Origin: an uncultured Pelagibacteraceae bacterium
GTDB taxonomy: Bacteria > Pseudomonadota > Alphaproteobacteria > Pelagibacterales > Pelagibacteraceae
NCBI GenBank assembly: GCA_902519455.1
Contig: CABYJT010000002.1
Location: forward strand, 1-50,592
DNA length: 50,592 bases
Reading direction: 5' to 3'
The position numbers and the translations under genes are program-made. Below the pieces are notes generated by a model that made no database searches, was not told the origin of the DNA, and saw only the letters and a list, made by a program, of their open reading frames with translations. Below are positions 16,871 to 26,565 of this stretch, piece by piece (within the stretch, counting starts at the first letter, position 1; the number at the start of each line of letters is the position of its first letter).

Positions 16871-17995
16871 TTATCTTTGATTTAACTGAAGAACTTTTCT
16901 GTGTTTGTTACCCCTGTAGCTTGCAAGAGGTCTAATCAGTTTATTTGCAGCATGTTGCTCAATAATATGAGCTGACCAACCTGTTATTCTTGAAATTACA
17001 AATATTGGAGTAAAAAAATCAGTATCAAAACCCATTAAGTGATATGTTGGACCGGTTGGATAGTCTACATTTGGGTGAATATTTTTTCTATCTATCATCA
17101 CTTTTTCAACTATGTCGTAAATTTTCTCAAATTTTTTATCTTTCTTAATTTTAGCAACTTTACCAAAGTATTCTCTCATTGTAGGCACTCTAGAGTCTCC
17201 GCTTTTATAAACTCTGTGACCAAATCCCATAACTACATCTTTATTATCTAAAGCTTTATTTATCCATTTAAGTGCATTTTCTGGTTTCTTGATTTTATTC
17301 ATCATATGCATTACTTCCTCGTTTGCTCCTCCATGAAGAGGACCTTTTAAACTTGCTATTGCTCCAGTAATTGCACCGTGAATATCAGATAAACTACTCG
17401 TTATTGTTCTTGCAGTGAAAGTTGAAACATTAAAACTATGTTCAGCATACAAAATTAGAGATACATCGAATGCTTTTACAATTTCTTTATTTGGGACTTT
17501 GCCAAAACACATATGGAAAAAGTTCTCAGAAAATGAAAGGTTCTTTTTTGGTGGAATAATTTTCTTTCCTTTTCTAGCTCTATAAAAAGCAGCTAGCGCA
17601 ACTGGCATTTTTGCAAAAATTCTCATTACCTTTCTCATATTAGCCTTTGGAGAATTATCTTTTGTCTCTTTATCTTCAAGGCCCATAATACTCACAGCTG
17701 TTCTTGCAGCATCCATTGGGTGAGATTTTTTTGGAAATTTTTTAATATCGTCTAATAAAGTTTTTGATATTTTTCTCTCTTTTCTCTCTTCTTTTTCGAA
17801 TTTTTTTAATTGTTTTTTTGTTGGAAGTTCTCCATTAAGTATAAGGTAAGCGACCTCCTCAAATTTACATTTTGCACATAGATCTTGAGCAGCATAACCT
17901 CTATAAGTTAATGAGTTGATCTCAGGCATAACTTTGGAAACTTCTGTTTCATCAACAACAATGCCTAATAACCCTTTTTTGATTTCATCATTCAT
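16871..17995 (-). CDS. prpC: 2-methylcitrate synthase
   Basis: The enzyme condenses propionyl-CoA with oxaloacetate, the first step of the methylcitrate cycle. The 374-residue protein belongs to the citrate synthase superfamily: GLLGIVVDETEVSKV..NSLTYRGY is characteristic of PrpC; HGGANEEV and GFGHRVYK supply the catalytic histidines, and VDYPTGPTYHLMGF the PrpC-like C-terminal core. Assignment to methylcitrate rather than citrate synthase is supported by adjacency to prpB and prpD. Its start overlaps the end of prpB by one base. Some PrpC enzymes also make citrate, so dual activity is possible. Confidence 0.9.
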   Translation of the reverse strand: MNDEIKKGLLGIVVDETEVSKVMPEINSLTYRGYAAQDLCAKCKFEEVAYLILNGELPTKKQLKKFEKEERKERKISKTLLDDIKKFPKKSHPMDAARTAVSIMGLEDKETKDNSPKANMRKVMRIFAKMPVALAAFYRARKGKKIIPPKKNLSFSENFFHMCFGKVPNKEIVKAFDVSLILYAEHSFNVSTFTARTITSSLSDIHGAITGAIASLKGPLHGGANEEVMHMMNKIKKPENALKWINKALDNKDVVMGFGHRVYKSGDSRVPTMREYFGKVAKIKKDKKFEKIYDIVEKVMIDRKNIHPNVDYPTGPTYHLMGFDTDFFTPIFVISRITGWSAHIIEQHAANKLIRPLASYRGNKHRKVLQLNQR

Positions 17996-18891
17996 TATTC
18001 GTGCCCATCAGTCTTAAAATTATAAATTTTTTCGTCTAAAGAATTGTATTTCTCGTATTCTACGAGATCATATAACCTTTTCCGCGTTTGCATTTTATCA
18101 ATAATATTGTTTTGGTGTCCATCAGCAAAAATGGCACGTAAACCATCCTCTACATTCTTCATTGCCAATCTTTGTGTAGAAACAGGATATATAACGATAT
18201 TATATCCAAGGTCCTGTAATTGATTATAATTGAGTAATTTTGATTTACCAAATTCAGTCATGTTAGCTAAAAGATAACAATCTAAAGACTTTCTAACTAA
18301 TTCAAACTCACTTTCATCTTTTAAAGCCTCAGGAAAAATTACTTCAGCACCAGCATCCACGTATGCCTTACATCTATCAATCATGCTATTTATTCCCTCA
18401 ACACTTTTTGCATCTGATCTAGCTATGATTTTAAAATTTTTGTCTTTTCTAGCATTCACACACTCTTTAATTTTAGAGACCATTTTTTCTTTAGTTATCA
18501 ATTCTTTGTTATCTAGATGACCACATCTTTTTTGTTCAATTTGATCCTCTAAATGAACAGCAGCAACCCCAAATTCTTCAAATGTTTCAATTGTTTCTTT
18601 GCAAGATTTAAATCCAGTATCTATATCAACAATTGTTGGTAAATTTGTTACTCTAGAAATTAAATATGATCTTGTACTAACATCTTGAAGGGTTGTTAAA
18701 CCAATATCTGGAAAACCTAAATCATTAGCCATTACCCCGCCAGATACATAAACGGCATCATAACCAATTTCCTCTATTAACTTAGCTGTCAATGGATTGT
18801 ATGCACCAGGTACTCTTAAAATCTTATTGGATTTAAGTTTGGTATCTAGATCAATTCTTTTTTGTGTTAAATCTTTCTCAACAAAATGCAT
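17995..18891 (-). CDS. prpB: 2-methylisocitrate lyase
   Basis: It splits 2-methylisocitrate into pyruvate and succinate, the last step of the methylcitrate cycle. The 298-residue protein has the isocitrate lyase/PEP mutase barrel motifs: PGAYNPLTAKLIEEIGYDA at the start, YVSGG, VDIDTGFKS for Mg2+ binding, LEDQ, the lyase signature KRCGH with catalytic Cys123, and IARSDA. This matches PrpB rather than the longer isocitrate lyase AceA. It sits between prpC (1-base overlap) and prpD (directly abutting) in one operon. Confidence 0.92.
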   Translation of the reverse strand: MHFVEKDLTQKRIDLDTKLKSNKILRVPGAYNPLTAKLIEEIGYDAVYVSGGVMANDLGFPDIGLTTLQDVSTRSYLISRVTNLPTIVDIDTGFKSCKETIETFEEFGVAAVHLEDQIEQKRCGHLDNKELITKEKMVSKIKECVNARKDKNFKIIARSDAKSVEGINSMIDRCKAYVDAGAEVIFPEALKDESEFELVRKSLDCYLLANMTEFGKSKLLNYNQLQDLGYNIVIYPVSTQRLAMKNVEDGLRAIFADGHQNNIIDKMQTRKRLYDLVEYEKYNSLDEKIYNFKTDGHE

Positions 18892-20394
18892 TTAAAAAAT
18901 CCCCTTTTTATTATTTTTCTTTAAATATTTTCTACTTACCTCAATATTTAATTTATTAAGACTTCCTTTTTTTAATTTTTTAAGATTTTGTACAGTTTTT
19001 ATAAATCTATCACTTTCTTTTTTTGATAATATTTTATTAGTTAAAGTTAAAAATTTCTTAATATAATCTTTTCTTTGAAAAGGTCTTGCTCCGTATGGAT
19101 GTGCATCAGCTCTTTCAAGCTCTTCAGATATTTTTTTCCCGTTATTTAATTTCACAATAACTTTTGCTCCAAATGATTTCTTTTTTGGATCTGGGTGATG
19201 ATATTTTTTAGTCCACTTTTTATCTTCATGGGTTGTTATTGATTTCCATATTTTAATAGTACTTTTTTTATTCGCTCTTGCTTTGGTATAAGATTTTACA
19301 TGATGCCAATCTGCATCTTCTAGAGCTACGGCAAAAATATACATTATAGAGTGATCTAAAGTTTCTCTAGATGCATTTGGGTCCATTTTTTGTGGGTCAT
19401 TCGCACCTGTTCCGATCACAAAGTGTGTATGATGGCTGGTGTAAATATCAATTTTTTTTATACTTTTTAAATCTTTAATTCTCTTATTTAATTTTTTACC
19501 AATATCTATGAGTGCTTGTGCTTGGTATTCTGCAGAATATTCTTTTGTATATGTTTCTAGAATTGCTTTTTTAGGTTCATTCTTTTTAGGTAGTGGAACG
19601 TTATATTTTGCATTTTTTCCATCTAATATTCTAGCAATAACACTGTCTTCTCCTTCATAGACAGGACTAGGAGCACCTTCACCTCTCATAGCTCTATCAA
19701 TAGCTTCTATTGCTAATTTACCTGCATGTGCTGGTGCATAAGCTTTCCAGCTTGAAATTTCACCTTTTCTAGATTGTCGAGTAGAAATAGTTACATGAAG
19801 GGCCTGTTGAACAGCTTGATATATAGTTTCTGTATTTAATTTTAACATAGTACCTATGCCTGCAGCCACACTTGGTCCTAAATGAGCAACATGGTCAATT
19901 TTATGTTTGTGAAGACAAATTCCTTTCACTAAGCTTACTTGAACTTCATAAGCTGTAATAATCCCTCTTAGAAGATCCAATCCACTTTTTTTAAGCTTTT
20001 GACCAACTGCTAAAATTGGAGGAATGTTATCTCCTGGGTGACTATAGTCTTTAGCTAAAAAAGTATCATGAAAGTCTAACTCTCTAACAGCTGTTCCATT
20101 TGCCCAAGCCGCCCATTCCACATCAAATTTTATCTTTGAATTAACTCCAAATAATGTTGATCCACCATTTCTTAAATGTGCTTTAGCCATTTCACGTGCT
20201 GATATAACTGGTTTTCTATTTAATGAAGCTATTGCAACAGAAGCATTATCAATAATTCTGTTAATTGTCATTTCAATCGCATCATTATTTAATTTAGCAT
20301 TATCAGATGCTATTTCTGCAATTTTCCAAGCTAATTGCTTTTTCTTTGGTAGAACAATTTTTGATGGATAAACTTTTACTTTATGTAATATCAA
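18892..20394 (-). CDS. prpD: 2-methylcitrate dehydratase
   Basis: MmgE/PrpD-family dehydratase that converts 2-methylcitrate to 2-methyl-cis-aconitate without an iron-sulfur cluster. At 500 residues it is close to bacterial PrpD. Features include an all-helical N-terminal domain, the SARE...HLRNGG segment, [24 protein letters not shown] around the active site, [11 protein letters not shown], and [19 protein letters not shown]. It is the first gene of prpDBC. No methylisocitrate isomerase, prpE or prpR is nearby, so propionyl-CoA probably comes from amino acid or lipid breakdown. The final residues are Lys-rich. Confidence 0.92.
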   Translation of the reverse strand: MILHKVKVYPSKIVLPKKKQLAWKIAEIASDNAKLNNDAIEMTINRIIDNASVAIASLNRKPVISAREMAKAHLRNGGSTLFGVNSKIKFDVEWAAWANGTAVRELDFHDTFLAKDYSHPGDNIPPILAVGQKLKKSGLDLLRGIITAYEVQVSLVKGICLHKHKIDHVAHLGPSVAAGIGTMLKLNTETIYQAVQQALHVTISTRQSRKGEISSWKAYAPAHAGKLAIEAIDRAMRGEGAPSPVYEGEDSVIARILDGKNAKYNVPLPKKNEPKKAILETYTKEYSAEYQAQALIDIGKKLNKRIKDLKSIKKIDIYTSHHTHFVIGTGANDPQKMDPNASRETLDHSIMYIFAVALEDADWHHVKSYTKARANKKSTIKIWKSITTHEDKKWTKKYHHPDPKKKSFGAKVIVKLNNGKKISEELERADAHPYGARPFQRKDYIKKFLTLTNKILSKKESDRFIKTVQNLKKLKKGSLNKLNIEVSRKYLKKNNKKGIF

Positions 20395-20408
20395 AATATT
20401 TCCTTTTT

Positions 20409-21095
20409 TTAATTAATATACGGCAACACTAATTTTTCCAAATCAATAAAATCTTTAACAAGATAATTATGGTAAATTTCATCAGGATTTTTATCAGTAT
20501 AACCATCTTCAACTAAAATAAAGGGCATATTTGCAGCTTTAGCAGATTCAGCATCTGTCTCACTGTCACCAATCATAATTGTTTTTTTAAGGTCCCCTTT
20601 TAAAATTTCTACTACATTGGTTAAATGTCTTGGATCTGGTTTGCAGTACTCAAAAGTATTATAACCAGCAACATATTCAAAATAATCATAAATTTTAATT
20701 TTTTTAAGAAGATCTATTGCTAAATGTTCTGTTTTATTAGTGCATACAGCCATAGAAATGTTATTTTTTTTACACCAATCTAAGAATTCATTTACTCCTT
20801 TGATTAGTTTGCTCTCATTTGCAATGTTGTTACCATAAAAATCTATAAATTCTTTAACCATTTGAGATTTAATTTCTTTGTCACCAATTTTTTTTAACTC
20901 TTTTTTTGCCTGATTCCACATTGAACGACCAATCATCGACTCAGCACCTTTTCCAACTAAATTCCTGATTTCGTCAGTTGATCTTGTCTCATAACCAAAT
21001 TTTTTCATAACATGATTATGGGCATTCATTAAATCAGGCGCTGTATCAATTAAAGTTCCATCTAAATCAAAGAGAATTGTAAATTTTTGTGTCAT
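20409..21095 (-). CDS. gph: Phosphoglycolate phosphatase-like HAD hydrolase
   Basis: A 228-residue HAD-superfamily phosphatase with all four motifs: FDLDGTLID (nucleophile Asp near residue 10), the CTNK threonine/serine motif, a Lys in YCKPDPRHL, and [15 protein letters not shown] with the Mg2+ Asp. The cap domain begins [12 protein letters not shown] and contains [10 protein letters not shown], as in Gph. Phosphoglycolate arises from DNA repair; relaxed substrate range is common, so the exact substrate is likely but not certain. It is 14 bases upstream of prpD on the same strand and could be cotranscribed with the methylcitrate genes. Confidence 0.82.
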   Translation of the reverse strand: MTQKFTILFDLDGTLIDTAPDLMNAHNHVMKKFGYETRSTDEIRNLVGKGAESMIGRSMWNQAKKELKKIGDKEIKSQMVKEFIDFYGNNIANESKLIKGVNEFLDWCKKNNISMAVCTNKTEHLAIDLLKKIKIYDYFEYVAGYNTFEYCKPDPRHLTNVVEILKGDLKKTIMIGDSETDAESAKAANMPFILVEDGYTDKNPDEIYHNYLVKDFIDLEKLVLPYIN

Positions 21096-21163
21096 TTAAA
21101 AGTATTATTAAGAAATATATTGTGAATTAATTTAACTAATACCCAAATATATAAAAATATCAA

Positions 21164-21784
21164 ATGAAACCAAAAAAATTTACAAATATTCAAATAAAGC
21201 TAAGAAACGTATTTTTAAAAAAAGGAGTTAAAATGATTGCACCTGAGACAGTTTTTTTCTCTAAAGATACCAAAATTGGAAAAAATGTAATTATTGAACC
21301 TTATGTTGTTATTTCTGAAAAAGTGACAATAGGAAATAATGTAAGAATTTTGTCTTTCTCTCATTTAGAAGGTGTAAAAATTGAAAACAATGTACACATT
21401 GGTCCATATGCAAGAATAAGACCAGGAACAATTCTTAAATCAGGATCCAAAGTCGGAAACTTTGTTGAGGTAAAGAAAAGTATTATTGGTAAAGAAACTA
21501 AATTAAGTCACCTTTCATATATTGGTGACACAAATTTAGGTAAAAAAGTAAATATTGGCGCAGGTACTATTACATGTAATTATGATGGTGTTAAAAAAAG
21601 TAAAACAATAATTGATGATGGCGTTTTTGTTGGCTCAAATTCTTCACTCGTTGCCCCAATTAAGATCGAAAAAAAAAGTATAATTGGTGCAGGATCAGTA
21701 ATTACTAAAAAAGTTTCAAAAAATTCATTAGCTTTAACAAGAGCTGAGCAAATCGAAGTTAAGAACTATAAAAGAAAAAATTAA
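21164..21784 (+). CDS. GlmU-type glucosamine-1-phosphate acetyltransferase domain alone
   Basis: This 206-residue protein matches only the C-terminal left-handed beta-helix half of GlmU. After a short basic N-terminus come hexapeptide repeats (IGKNVIIEPYV, IGNNVRI), RIRPGTIL, GNFVEVKKS, the catalytic His116 in SHLSYIGD, NIGAGTITCNYDG and FVGSNSSLVAP. Full GlmU is about 450 residues and begins with a uridylyltransferase domain, which is absent here. It probably acetylates glucosamine-1-phosphate for UDP-GlcNAc synthesis, with the uridylyltransferase encoded elsewhere. It abuts glmS with no gap, supporting this role. Confidence 0.82.
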   Translation: MKPKKFTNIQIKLRNVFLKKGVKMIAPETVFFSKDTKIGKNVIIEPYVVISEKVTIGNNVRILSFSHLEGVKIENNVHIGPYARIRPGTILKSGSKVGNFVEVKKSIIGKETKLSHLSYIGDTNLGKKVNIGAGTITCNYDGVKKSKTIIDDGVFVGSNSSLVAPIKIEKKSIIGAGSVITKKVSKNSLALTRAEQIEVKNYKRKN

Positions 21785-23605
21785 ATGTGTGGAATAATTG
21801 GGATAATAAGTTCAAAAGAAGTTTCAACTAGAATAGTTAATTCACTAAAAAAACTTGAATATAGAGGATACGACTCAGCAGGTATAGCTACCTTAGTTGA
21901 TGGGAATATTAACGAAGTTAAGTGCGAGGGTAGGGTAGATGTTCTAGAAAAAGATATATCAAAATTTAATCTTAAAGGAGATATTGGTATCGGTCATGTT
22001 AGGTGGGCCACACATGGCAAACCAAGTAAAATTAATGCTCACCCTCACTCCTCAGAAAAAGTTTCAGTTGTACATAATGGTATTATAGAAAATTCAACTA
22101 TTTTAAAAAAACTTTTAGAAAAAAAGGGATATGTATTTAAATCTCAAACCGACACCGAAGTAATCGCGCATTTAGTTACGGATTACTTAAAAAAAAATTC
22201 ACTTAAAGAAACTATTATTAAAGTTTTGAAAAAACTTCATGGAAGTTTTGCATTAGGAATAATTTTTAAAGATAAGAATGATTTAATGATTGGAGCAAGA
22301 AGAGGCTCTCCTTTGGCTGTTGGATATGGTCCAAATGAAAATTATCTAGGTTCAGACTCATATGCCCTTAAATCTATGACTAACAAAATTTCTTATTTAG
22401 ATGATGGGGAGTTTTGTATTGTTAAAAGAGATCAAATTGAATTTTTTGAAGGCAATGGTTTTAAAGTAAATAAAAAAGTAATGAATCTTTCTAAAGAAGA
22501 ACTTAGTTACGACAAGGGTGATTATAAATATTTTATGGAAAAAGAGATAGATGAACAGCCTTCAACTATTAATGATTGTATTAATGAATATGTAGATAAA
22601 TATAATAATCAAATAAATATTTATAATTTTCCATGGAAAATAAGTTCTTTAAAAACCATTATATTGATTGGCTGTGGAACAGCATACCATTCATGCTTAC
22701 TTGCAAAATATTGGTTTGAGCAAAATACAAATTTAGATGTGAGTATAGATATAGCTTCTGAGTTTAGATATCGAAAAGTTAGATTTAAAAAAGATTGTTT
22801 ATACGTATTCGTATCACAATCAGGAGAAACTGCTGATACGTATGCAGCTTTAAAAATGTGTAAGAAAAACAAAATGAAAACTTGTTCAGTTGTTAATGTT
22901 GTAGAAAGCTCAATAGCAAGAGATGCAGATTTAGTTTTACCTATATATTGTGGACAAGAAATAGGTGTTGCATCTACAAAAGCTTTTCTTGGGCAAATGC
23001 TAGTACTTTATATATTGTCCTTAAAAATTTCTTATGATCAGAAAGTAATTACAAAGAAAATATATCACTCAAAGATTAAAAATTTACTATTATTGTCAAA
23101 TTCTGCAAAAAAAACACTTAAATTAGATCATAAACTTTTAAAAATTGGTAAAGTTTTTGCTCAGGCAAAAGGATGTATGTTTTTAGGAAGAGGTTACTCT
23201 TTTCCTATTGCTCTAGAGGGTGCATTAAAACTAAAAGAATTAGCATATGTGCATGCTGAAGGTTACCCAGCAGGTGAAATGAAACATGGACCATTAGCCT
23301 TAATAGAAGAGGGTATGCCTGTAGTCGTTATAGCTCCAAGAGACGAGCACTATTTAAAAACTATGTCTAATATGCAGGAAGTTATCGCCCGTGGAGCAAA
23401 GGTATTGTTAATAACAAATAAAAATAAAGATGAAATAATTTCTGAAAATATTTGGGAGCAAATAGAAGTTGATAAATTAAATGATGAGCTGATTCCTTTT
23501 TTGACAACTATTCCATTGCAAAAACTGGCTTTTTACTCAGCATTAGAAAAAGGTTATGATATAGATAAACCAAGAAATTTAGCAAAATCTGTAACAGTAG
23601 AATAA
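21785..23605 (+). CDS. glmS: Glutamine:fructose-6-phosphate aminotransferase
   Basis: It makes glucosamine-6-phosphate, the entry step to UDP-GlcNAc, peptidoglycan and lipid A. The 606-residue protein has an N-terminal glutaminase domain with the Cys2 nucleophile (MCGIIGI), RGYDSAG, HVRWATHG and HNGIIEN, then two SIS isomerase domains (GCGTAYHS, SQSGETADT, E(I)GVASTKAF) and the conserved C-terminus PRNLAKSVTVE. The ATG follows directly on the stop of the acetyltransferase gene, forming a glucosamine operon. There is no sign of a glmS ribozyme, as expected outside Firmicutes. Confidence 0.97.
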   Translation: MCGIIGIISSKEVSTRIVNSLKKLEYRGYDSAGIATLVDGNINEVKCEGRVDVLEKDISKFNLKGDIGIGHVRWATHGKPSKINAHPHSSEKVSVVHNGIIENSTILKKLLEKKGYVFKSQTDTEVIAHLVTDYLKKNSLKETIIKVLKKLHGSFALGIIFKDKNDLMIGARRGSPLAVGYGPNENYLGSDSYALKSMTNKISYLDDGEFCIVKRDQIEFFEGNGFKVNKKVMNLSKEELSYDKGDYKYFMEKEIDEQPSTINDCINEYVDKYNNQINIYNFPWKISSLKTIILIGCGTAYHSCLLAKYWFEQNTNLDVSIDIASEFRYRKVRFKKDCLYVFVSQSGETADTYAALKMCKKNKMKTCSVVNVVESSIARDADLVLPIYCGQEIGVASTKAFLGQMLVLYILSLKISYDQKVITKKIYHSKIKNLLLLSNSAKKTLKLDHKLLKIGKVFAQAKGCMFLGRGYSFPIALEGALKLKELAYVHAEGYPAGEMKHGPLALIEEGMPVVVIAPRDEHYLKTMSNMQEVIARGAKVLLITNKNKDEIISENIWEQIEVDKLNDELIPFLTTIPLQKLAFYSALEKGYDIDKPRNLAKSVTVE

Positions 23606-23606
23606 T

Positions 23607-24323
23607 TTGTATTTTTATTTGTCAAAAATTTTAACCCCTCTTTTAAATCCAACTAATTTATTGTTTTTTGTTATACTATTTACATCTATAATTTATTTTA
23701 TAACAAAAAAAAAATTTTTATTTAATTTTTTTACTATAAATGTTCTAATACTTTTCTTAATTGCTTTTTCTCCAATAGGCAATATTGGATTAAAATATCT
23801 TGAAAATAATTTTATTAACCAAAAAGAATATAAAAATATAAAAAATATCATTGTTCTATCAGGTTCAGATAAAAGAATTATTGCATCAATCAAATTTGCT
23901 AATAAGTTTAAAAACTCTCAAATATATTTTGTTGGTGGTAATGCTTATATGATTAAAGATAATCGGAATAACGAACCCTCAAAAGCTTTAAATTTGTACA
24001 ATGATTTAAACTTTAATTTAAAGAGAATTACCTTTGTTGGTAAATCAAGGAATACAATCGAAAACTTCAAAAAAATAAAAAAGCTGAATCTTGTTAGTTC
24101 AGAAAGTATTCTTATTACTTCAGCTTTCCATATGAAACGATCTATGATGATTGCCGATAAATTAGATTTAAATTTTAAAACTTATGCATCAGATTTTCGT
24201 TCTTTTTCTCAAAAATCTTTGATAAATAAATATCAGTCATTTAACGTTACTCGAAACTTAAGTCAATTTAATCTGTTTTTTAGGGAAATTCTTGCTATTT
24301 TAGTGTTTAAAATAATCACCTAA
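23607..24323 (+). CDS. YdcF/ElyC-like DUF218 membrane protein
   Basis: A 238-residue protein with two N-terminal hydrophobic segments (about residues 12-30 and 36-55) followed by a DUF218 domain: IIVLSGSDKRI, FVGGNAY, VGKSRNTIENF with the conserved NT.EN motif, and LITSAFHMKRSM. ElyC/SanA/YdcF relatives are linked to envelope integrity and undecaprenyl-phosphate use, which suits the glmS neighbour; the biochemical function is unknown. It begins at a TTG one base after the glmS stop; a second TTG at 23619 is possible. No Shine-Dalgarno sequence is obvious. Confidence 0.75.
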   Translation: MYFYLSKILTPLLNPTNLLFFVILFTSIIYFITKKKFLFNFFTINVLILFLIAFSPIGNIGLKYLENNFINQKEYKNIKNIIVLSGSDKRIIASIKFANKFKNSQIYFVGGNAYMIKDNRNNEPSKALNLYNDLNFNLKRITFVGKSRNTIENFKKIKKLNLVSSESILITSAFHMKRSMMIADKLDLNFKTYASDFRSFSQKSLINKYQSFNVTRNLSQFNLFFREILAILVFKIIT

Positions 24324-24365
24324 ATCTTTTTTTTTAAAAAAAATCAGTATATATTGCAGGTTGTA

Positions 24366-25745
24366 ATGAAAAAATGGAAAATAAATAGTTGGAGAAACTA
24401 TCCAGTTAAGCATATCCCTGATTACAAGGATCAGAATGAGTTAAATTTAGTATTAAGTAAACTAAAAAATTTTCCACCTCTAGTATTTGCAGGTGAAACA
24501 AGACATCTCAAAGAACAACTTGCTAATGTAGTTGATGGAAAAGCCTTTTTATTACAAGGTGGAGATTGTGCCGAAAGTTTTGCAGAATTTAATCCAGACA
24601 ATATAAGAGACTACTTTAAACTAATGCTTCAAATGTCGTTAGTGTTAACTTATTCGGCATCTTTACCAGTTGTTAAACTTGGAAGAATAGCTGGCCAGTT
24701 TTCAAAACCTAGAAGTGCTCCAACAGAAAAACAAGGAGATACAGAACTTCCAAGTTATTTAGGAGACAATATAAATGGTATGGAATTTACAGAAGCTGCT
24801 AGAATTCCTGATCCAAAGAGATTATTTAGAGCGTATTCGCAATCTGCTTCTACAATAAATTTAATAAGAGCCTTTTCAAATGGAGGTTTTGCTGATTTAA
24901 AAAAGGTTCATTTATGGAACTTAGGATACATTAAATCTGCGTCACAGGCTAAAAAGTTCAAAGAATTAGAAGATAAAATTGCTGACGCCTTAGCTTTTAT
25001 GGAAGCTTGTGGTATTACATCTGACTTCAATAGAAGACTTTATACAGTAAATTTTTGGACTTCTCATGAAGCTTTACATTTACCATTTGAAGAAACTATG
25101 ACTAGGGTAGACTCTACTACAGGTGAATATCATGATACGTCTGCTCATTTTGTATGGATAGGTGATAGAACGAGACAAATTGATGGAGGTCATGTTGAAT
25201 TTTGTAGAGGAATAGAGAATCCAATTGGAATTAAATGTGGCCCAACTTCCAAACCTGAAGAAATAGCTAAAATTTGTGAGCTGATTAATCCTAAAAATGA
25301 AAAAGGCAAAATTACATTAATTTCTAGATTTGGTCATGATCAAGTTGAAAAATTTTTACCAAAACTTATTAGAGGAATCAAAAAAGAGGGAATCAATGTT
25401 ATTTGGTCATGCGATCCCATGCATGGAAACACAATTAAATCAACCACTGGATTTAAAACAAGACCTTTTAATAATGTTTTAAATGAAGTTAAAAATGTAT
25501 TTGGTGTTCATCAAAGTGAAGGTTCTTACGCAGGTGGGCTTCATATAGAAATGACTGGACAAAATGTGACAGAATGTACAGGTGGAGCACAAAAAATATC
25601 AGACACAGATTTATCAAGCAGATATCACACACAATGCGATCCAAGACTTAATGCTAATCAAGCACTTGAGTTAGCTTTTTTAATCTCAGACGAGATTAAA
25701 AAGAATACCTTGTATGCTAAAAATGGTATTAGAGCGGCATCTTAA
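24366..25745 (+). CDS. 3-deoxy-7-phosphoheptulonate synthase, class II
   Basis: First enzyme of the shikimate pathway, joining PEP and erythrose-4-phosphate. The sequence is the plant/Mycobacterium type (class II): W.NYPVKHIPDY, PPLVFAGETR, LLQGGDCAESF with the metal-binding Cys, GRIAGQFSKPRS, GDRTRQIDGGHVEF, CDPMHGNT and GGLHIEMTGQNVTEC. The frame opens at a TTG (24354), but the ATG at 24366 (MKKWKINSW) with GCAGG before it fits family members, giving 459 residues. It is unrelated in sequence to E. coli AroG. It stands between the envelope gene and nadE. Confidence 0.94.
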   Translation: MKKWKINSWRNYPVKHIPDYKDQNELNLVLSKLKNFPPLVFAGETRHLKEQLANVVDGKAFLLQGGDCAESFAEFNPDNIRDYFKLMLQMSLVLTYSASLPVVKLGRIAGQFSKPRSAPTEKQGDTELPSYLGDNINGMEFTEAARIPDPKRLFRAYSQSASTINLIRAFSNGGFADLKKVHLWNLGYIKSASQAKKFKELEDKIADALAFMEACGITSDFNRRLYTVNFWTSHEALHLPFEETMTRVDSTTGEYHDTSAHFVWIGDRTRQIDGGHVEFCRGIENPIGIKCGPTSKPEEIAKICELINPKNEKGKITLISRFGHDQVEKFLPKLIRGIKKEGINVIWSCDPMHGNTIKSTTGFKTRPFNNVLNEVKNVFGVHQSEGSYAGGLHIEMTGQNVTECTGGAQKISDTDLSSRYHTQCDPRLNANQALELAFLISDEIKKNTLYAKNGIRAAS

Positions 25746-25782
25746 TCATTTAATTTTTTAAATTAATTATTATATTTCAATT

Positions 25783-26520
25783 ATGAATTCGAAAGAAAAA
25801 GTTGTATTTATTAAAGATTGGATTTTGAATTATGTTAATTCAATGCCTAAAAAAGCTGAGTCTTTGATAATTGGAATATCAGGTGGAATAGACTCGTCTG
25901 TTTCAAGCACGTTGAGTGCGATGACAGGACTTAGAACTATTGTTTTATCAATGCCTATAAAACAAAAAAGTGCACAACATGATTTAAGTTTAAAGCATCA
26001 AGAGTGGTTAAAACAAAATTTTAAAAACGTTGAAGGTGTCACAGTAGAGTTAGATAGCCTTTTTTCCACATTTGAAAATACTCTAAAAAATTTTAATAGT
26101 TTGCATGGAATGGCAAACTCCAGAGCTAGATTAAGAATGACAACTCTTTATCAAGTTGCTGCAGCAAACAACGGAATAGTAGTCGGCACAGGAAACAAAG
26201 TTGAAGACTTTGGTGTTGGTTTTTACACAAAATATGGTGATGGTGGAGTTGATATATCACCAATAGCTGATTGCAATAAAACAGAAATTTGGCAATTAGG
26301 AAAAGAATTAAAAATTTTACAAGAAATCATAGATGCTCCTCCAACAGATGGCCTATGGGACGATGGTAGAACTGATGAAGGCCAGTTGGGTTTAAGCTAT
26401 AAAGAACTTGAAGAAGCAATGGAAAATGAAAATTCAAAAAATAGAGAAAAATATATCCAAATAAGAAATGCAAATTTGCATAAAATGGATCCAATTCCAG
26501 TTTGCAAGATTCCTAACTAA
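25783..26520 (+). CDS. nadE: NAD synthetase, ammonia-dependent type
   Basis: It amidates nicotinic acid adenine dinucleotide to NAD+. The 245-residue protein lacks a glutaminase domain, so it uses ammonia directly. The PP-loop SGGIDSS is at residues 33-39; RARLRMTTLYQ and GTGNKVEDFGVGFYTKYGDGGVDISPIAD are NadE signatures, and PPTDGLWDDGRTDEGQLG closes the substrate. The start lies 37 bases after the DAHP synthase gene. An AT-rich spacer of 45 bases with a 7-bp hairpin (26525-26542) separates it from cysS. Confidence 0.93.
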   Translation: MNSKEKVVFIKDWILNYVNSMPKKAESLIIGISGGIDSSVSSTLSAMTGLRTIVLSMPIKQKSAQHDLSLKHQEWLKQNFKNVEGVTVELDSLFSTFENTLKNFNSLHGMANSRARLRMTTLYQVAAANNGIVVGTGNKVEDFGVGFYTKYGDGGVDISPIADCNKTEIWQLGKELKILQEIIDAPPTDGLWDDGRTDEGQLGLSYKELEEAMENENSKNREKYIQIRNANLHKMDPIPVCKIPN

Positions 26521-26524
26521 TCAA

Positions 26525-26542
26525 ATAGATTCACAAATCTAT
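26525..26542 (+). terminator. Weak hairpin between nadE and cysS
   Basis: ATAGATT-CACA-AATCTAT is an exact 7-bp inverted repeat just after the nadE stop. It lacks a T-run and is AT-rich, so it may only stabilise the nadE 3' end or be chance. Confidence 0.3.
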
Positions 26543-26565
26543 AATTTAAGTATATTCCTAGAATA

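Noticed and set aside
21600-21785. glmS ribozyme upstream of glmS
   Set aside because: There is no untranslated leader: the glmS ATG follows the preceding stop directly, so no ribozyme can fit.
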